Shown piece after piece: positions 14,762-14,901 of a stretch of DNA of 14,901 nucleotides. Origin of the DNA: DASQFD01 sp035633255 (lineage in GTDB: Bacteria > Actinomycetota > Actinomycetes > Actinomycetales > Dermatophilaceae); assembly GCA_035633255.1 (NCBI GenBank), contig DASQFD010000131.1:1-14901 (forward strand), given 5' to 3'. The position numbers and the translations under genes are program-made. The notes below the pieces were generated by a model that did not search any database, was not told where the DNA came from, and saw nothing but the letters and a program-made list of their open reading frames with translations. The number at the start of each line of letters is the position of its first letter. Positions within the stretch are counted from its first letter, which is position 1.

Positions 14762-14901
14762 TGGAGTGTTCCCGCTTTTTTGGACACGCGGATTAGGCTG
14801 CCGATTCGTTGATGTCCCTGTAGCCTAACTCATATTCTGCTGGTGTTAAGTATCCGAGCGTCGAATGGCGTCGGAGCGTGTTGTAGTAGTTCTCGATCCA
14901 G
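14762..14901 (-). mobile_element. Partial IS3-family insertion sequence
   Basis: The last 140 bases hold the 3' end of an IS3 transposase and the element's terminus. The terminus TGGAGTGTTCCCGCTTTTTT starts at 14762 on the plus strand, with the TG dinucleotide expected at IS3 ends, and sits 31 bases past the transposase stop. Base composition is clearly less GC-rich than the AICE (for example TTGTAGTAGTTCTCGATCCA). The other end is outside the window, so the target duplication cannot be checked. Confidence 0.75.
14793..14901 (-). CDS. IS3-family transposase (OrfB) C-terminus, partial
   Basis: The minus-strand frame entering at the right edge reads WIENYYNTLRRHSTLGYLTP, then AEYELGYRDINESAA and TAA at 14795-14793. 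This is the conserved end of the IS3 integrase (rve) domain: the N-x-x-R-x-H-S-x-L-G-Y-x-x-P block after the catalytic glutamate. The DDE residues are outside the window. It would transpose by a circular intermediate. Transcription is in the same direction as the AICE operon, so it could read into it. Confidence 0.88.
   Translation of the reverse strand, partial: WIENYYNTLRRHSTLGYLTPAEYELGYRDINESAA

Larger units (their letters stand above)
8765..14901 (-). mobile_element. Actinomycete integrative and conjugative element (AICE), partial
   Basis: The modules come in standard AICE order from the core: att, int, xis, repSA, then an FtsK/TraSA translocase and small accessory genes, all on the minus strand. 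RepSA-type initiator plus FtsK-type translocase defines pSAM2-like elements, which excise, replicate by rolling circle and transfer double-stranded DNA. A WhiB gene is inserted in the series. The far end is outside the window beyond an IS3 insertion. The nonsense codon in the translocase, the broken accessory gene and an atypical integrase suggest it cannot transfer on its own. Confidence 0.85.

Noticed and set aside
1..14901. CRISPR arrays, rRNA, restriction-modification or toxin-antitoxin defence genes
   Set aside because: No regularly spaced repeats, rRNA signatures or recognisable defence-protein motifs were found in the window.

Overview
The window is very GC-rich DNA with strong G/C preference at third codon positions, GTG starts, stop/start overlaps and actinobacterial protein families (WhiB, RepSA-type Rep, DUF1345). 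The host is therefore an actinomycete. Micrococcales is a guess from overall flavour only. Everything here is read by eye; no searches were run.

Positions 1-8538 look like an accessory or eroding chromosomal stretch. It opens with the N-terminus of an IS5-family transposase cut by the window edge, followed by a small unknown gene broken at a run of seven C. Then come an ABC exporter pair (ATPase and six-helix permease, overlapping by 4 bp), a zinc-type alcohol dehydrogenase, and a hemerythrin-domain protein that looks like the tail of a metal P-type ATPase fusion. Converging on these is an MFS transporter on the minus strand, divergent from a DUF1345 membrane protein. A ferredoxin/rubredoxin-type NAD(P)H reductase follows, broken by three one-base frameshifts, and then a hypothetical protein with an acetyltransferase-like C-terminus.

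Positions 8765-14901 are one end of an actinomycete integrative and conjugative element (AICE). It starts with an attachment core identical in form to the 3' half of a tRNA-Arg(ACG) gene. Then, all on the minus strand, come a tyrosine integrase, an excisionase, a RepSA-type replication initiator, a WhiB-like iron-sulfur regulator, an FtsK/TraSA-type DNA translocase, two small unknown proteins and a conserved AICE accessory protein. An IS3-family element sits at the start of this last gene and runs off the window. Five of the junctions are 4-bp GTGA or ATGA overlaps, which suggests one long co-translated transcript running from the IS3 side towards int.

The element looks crippled. The translocase has an in-frame TAG just before its Walker A motif, the accessory gene has an IS at its start plus a frameshift, and the integrase lacks the usual beta-hairpin lysine. 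The attachment core has no 5' tRNA half beside it, so this is not a simple attL. A tandem-element junction, a circular-form attP or a rearranged end would all fit. Single-base lesions occur on both sides of the core, so sequence error must be excluded before biology is inferred. I do not see a complete novel defence or biosynthetic system. The most unusual parts are the WhiB gene inside the AICE replication/transfer operon and the att junction.
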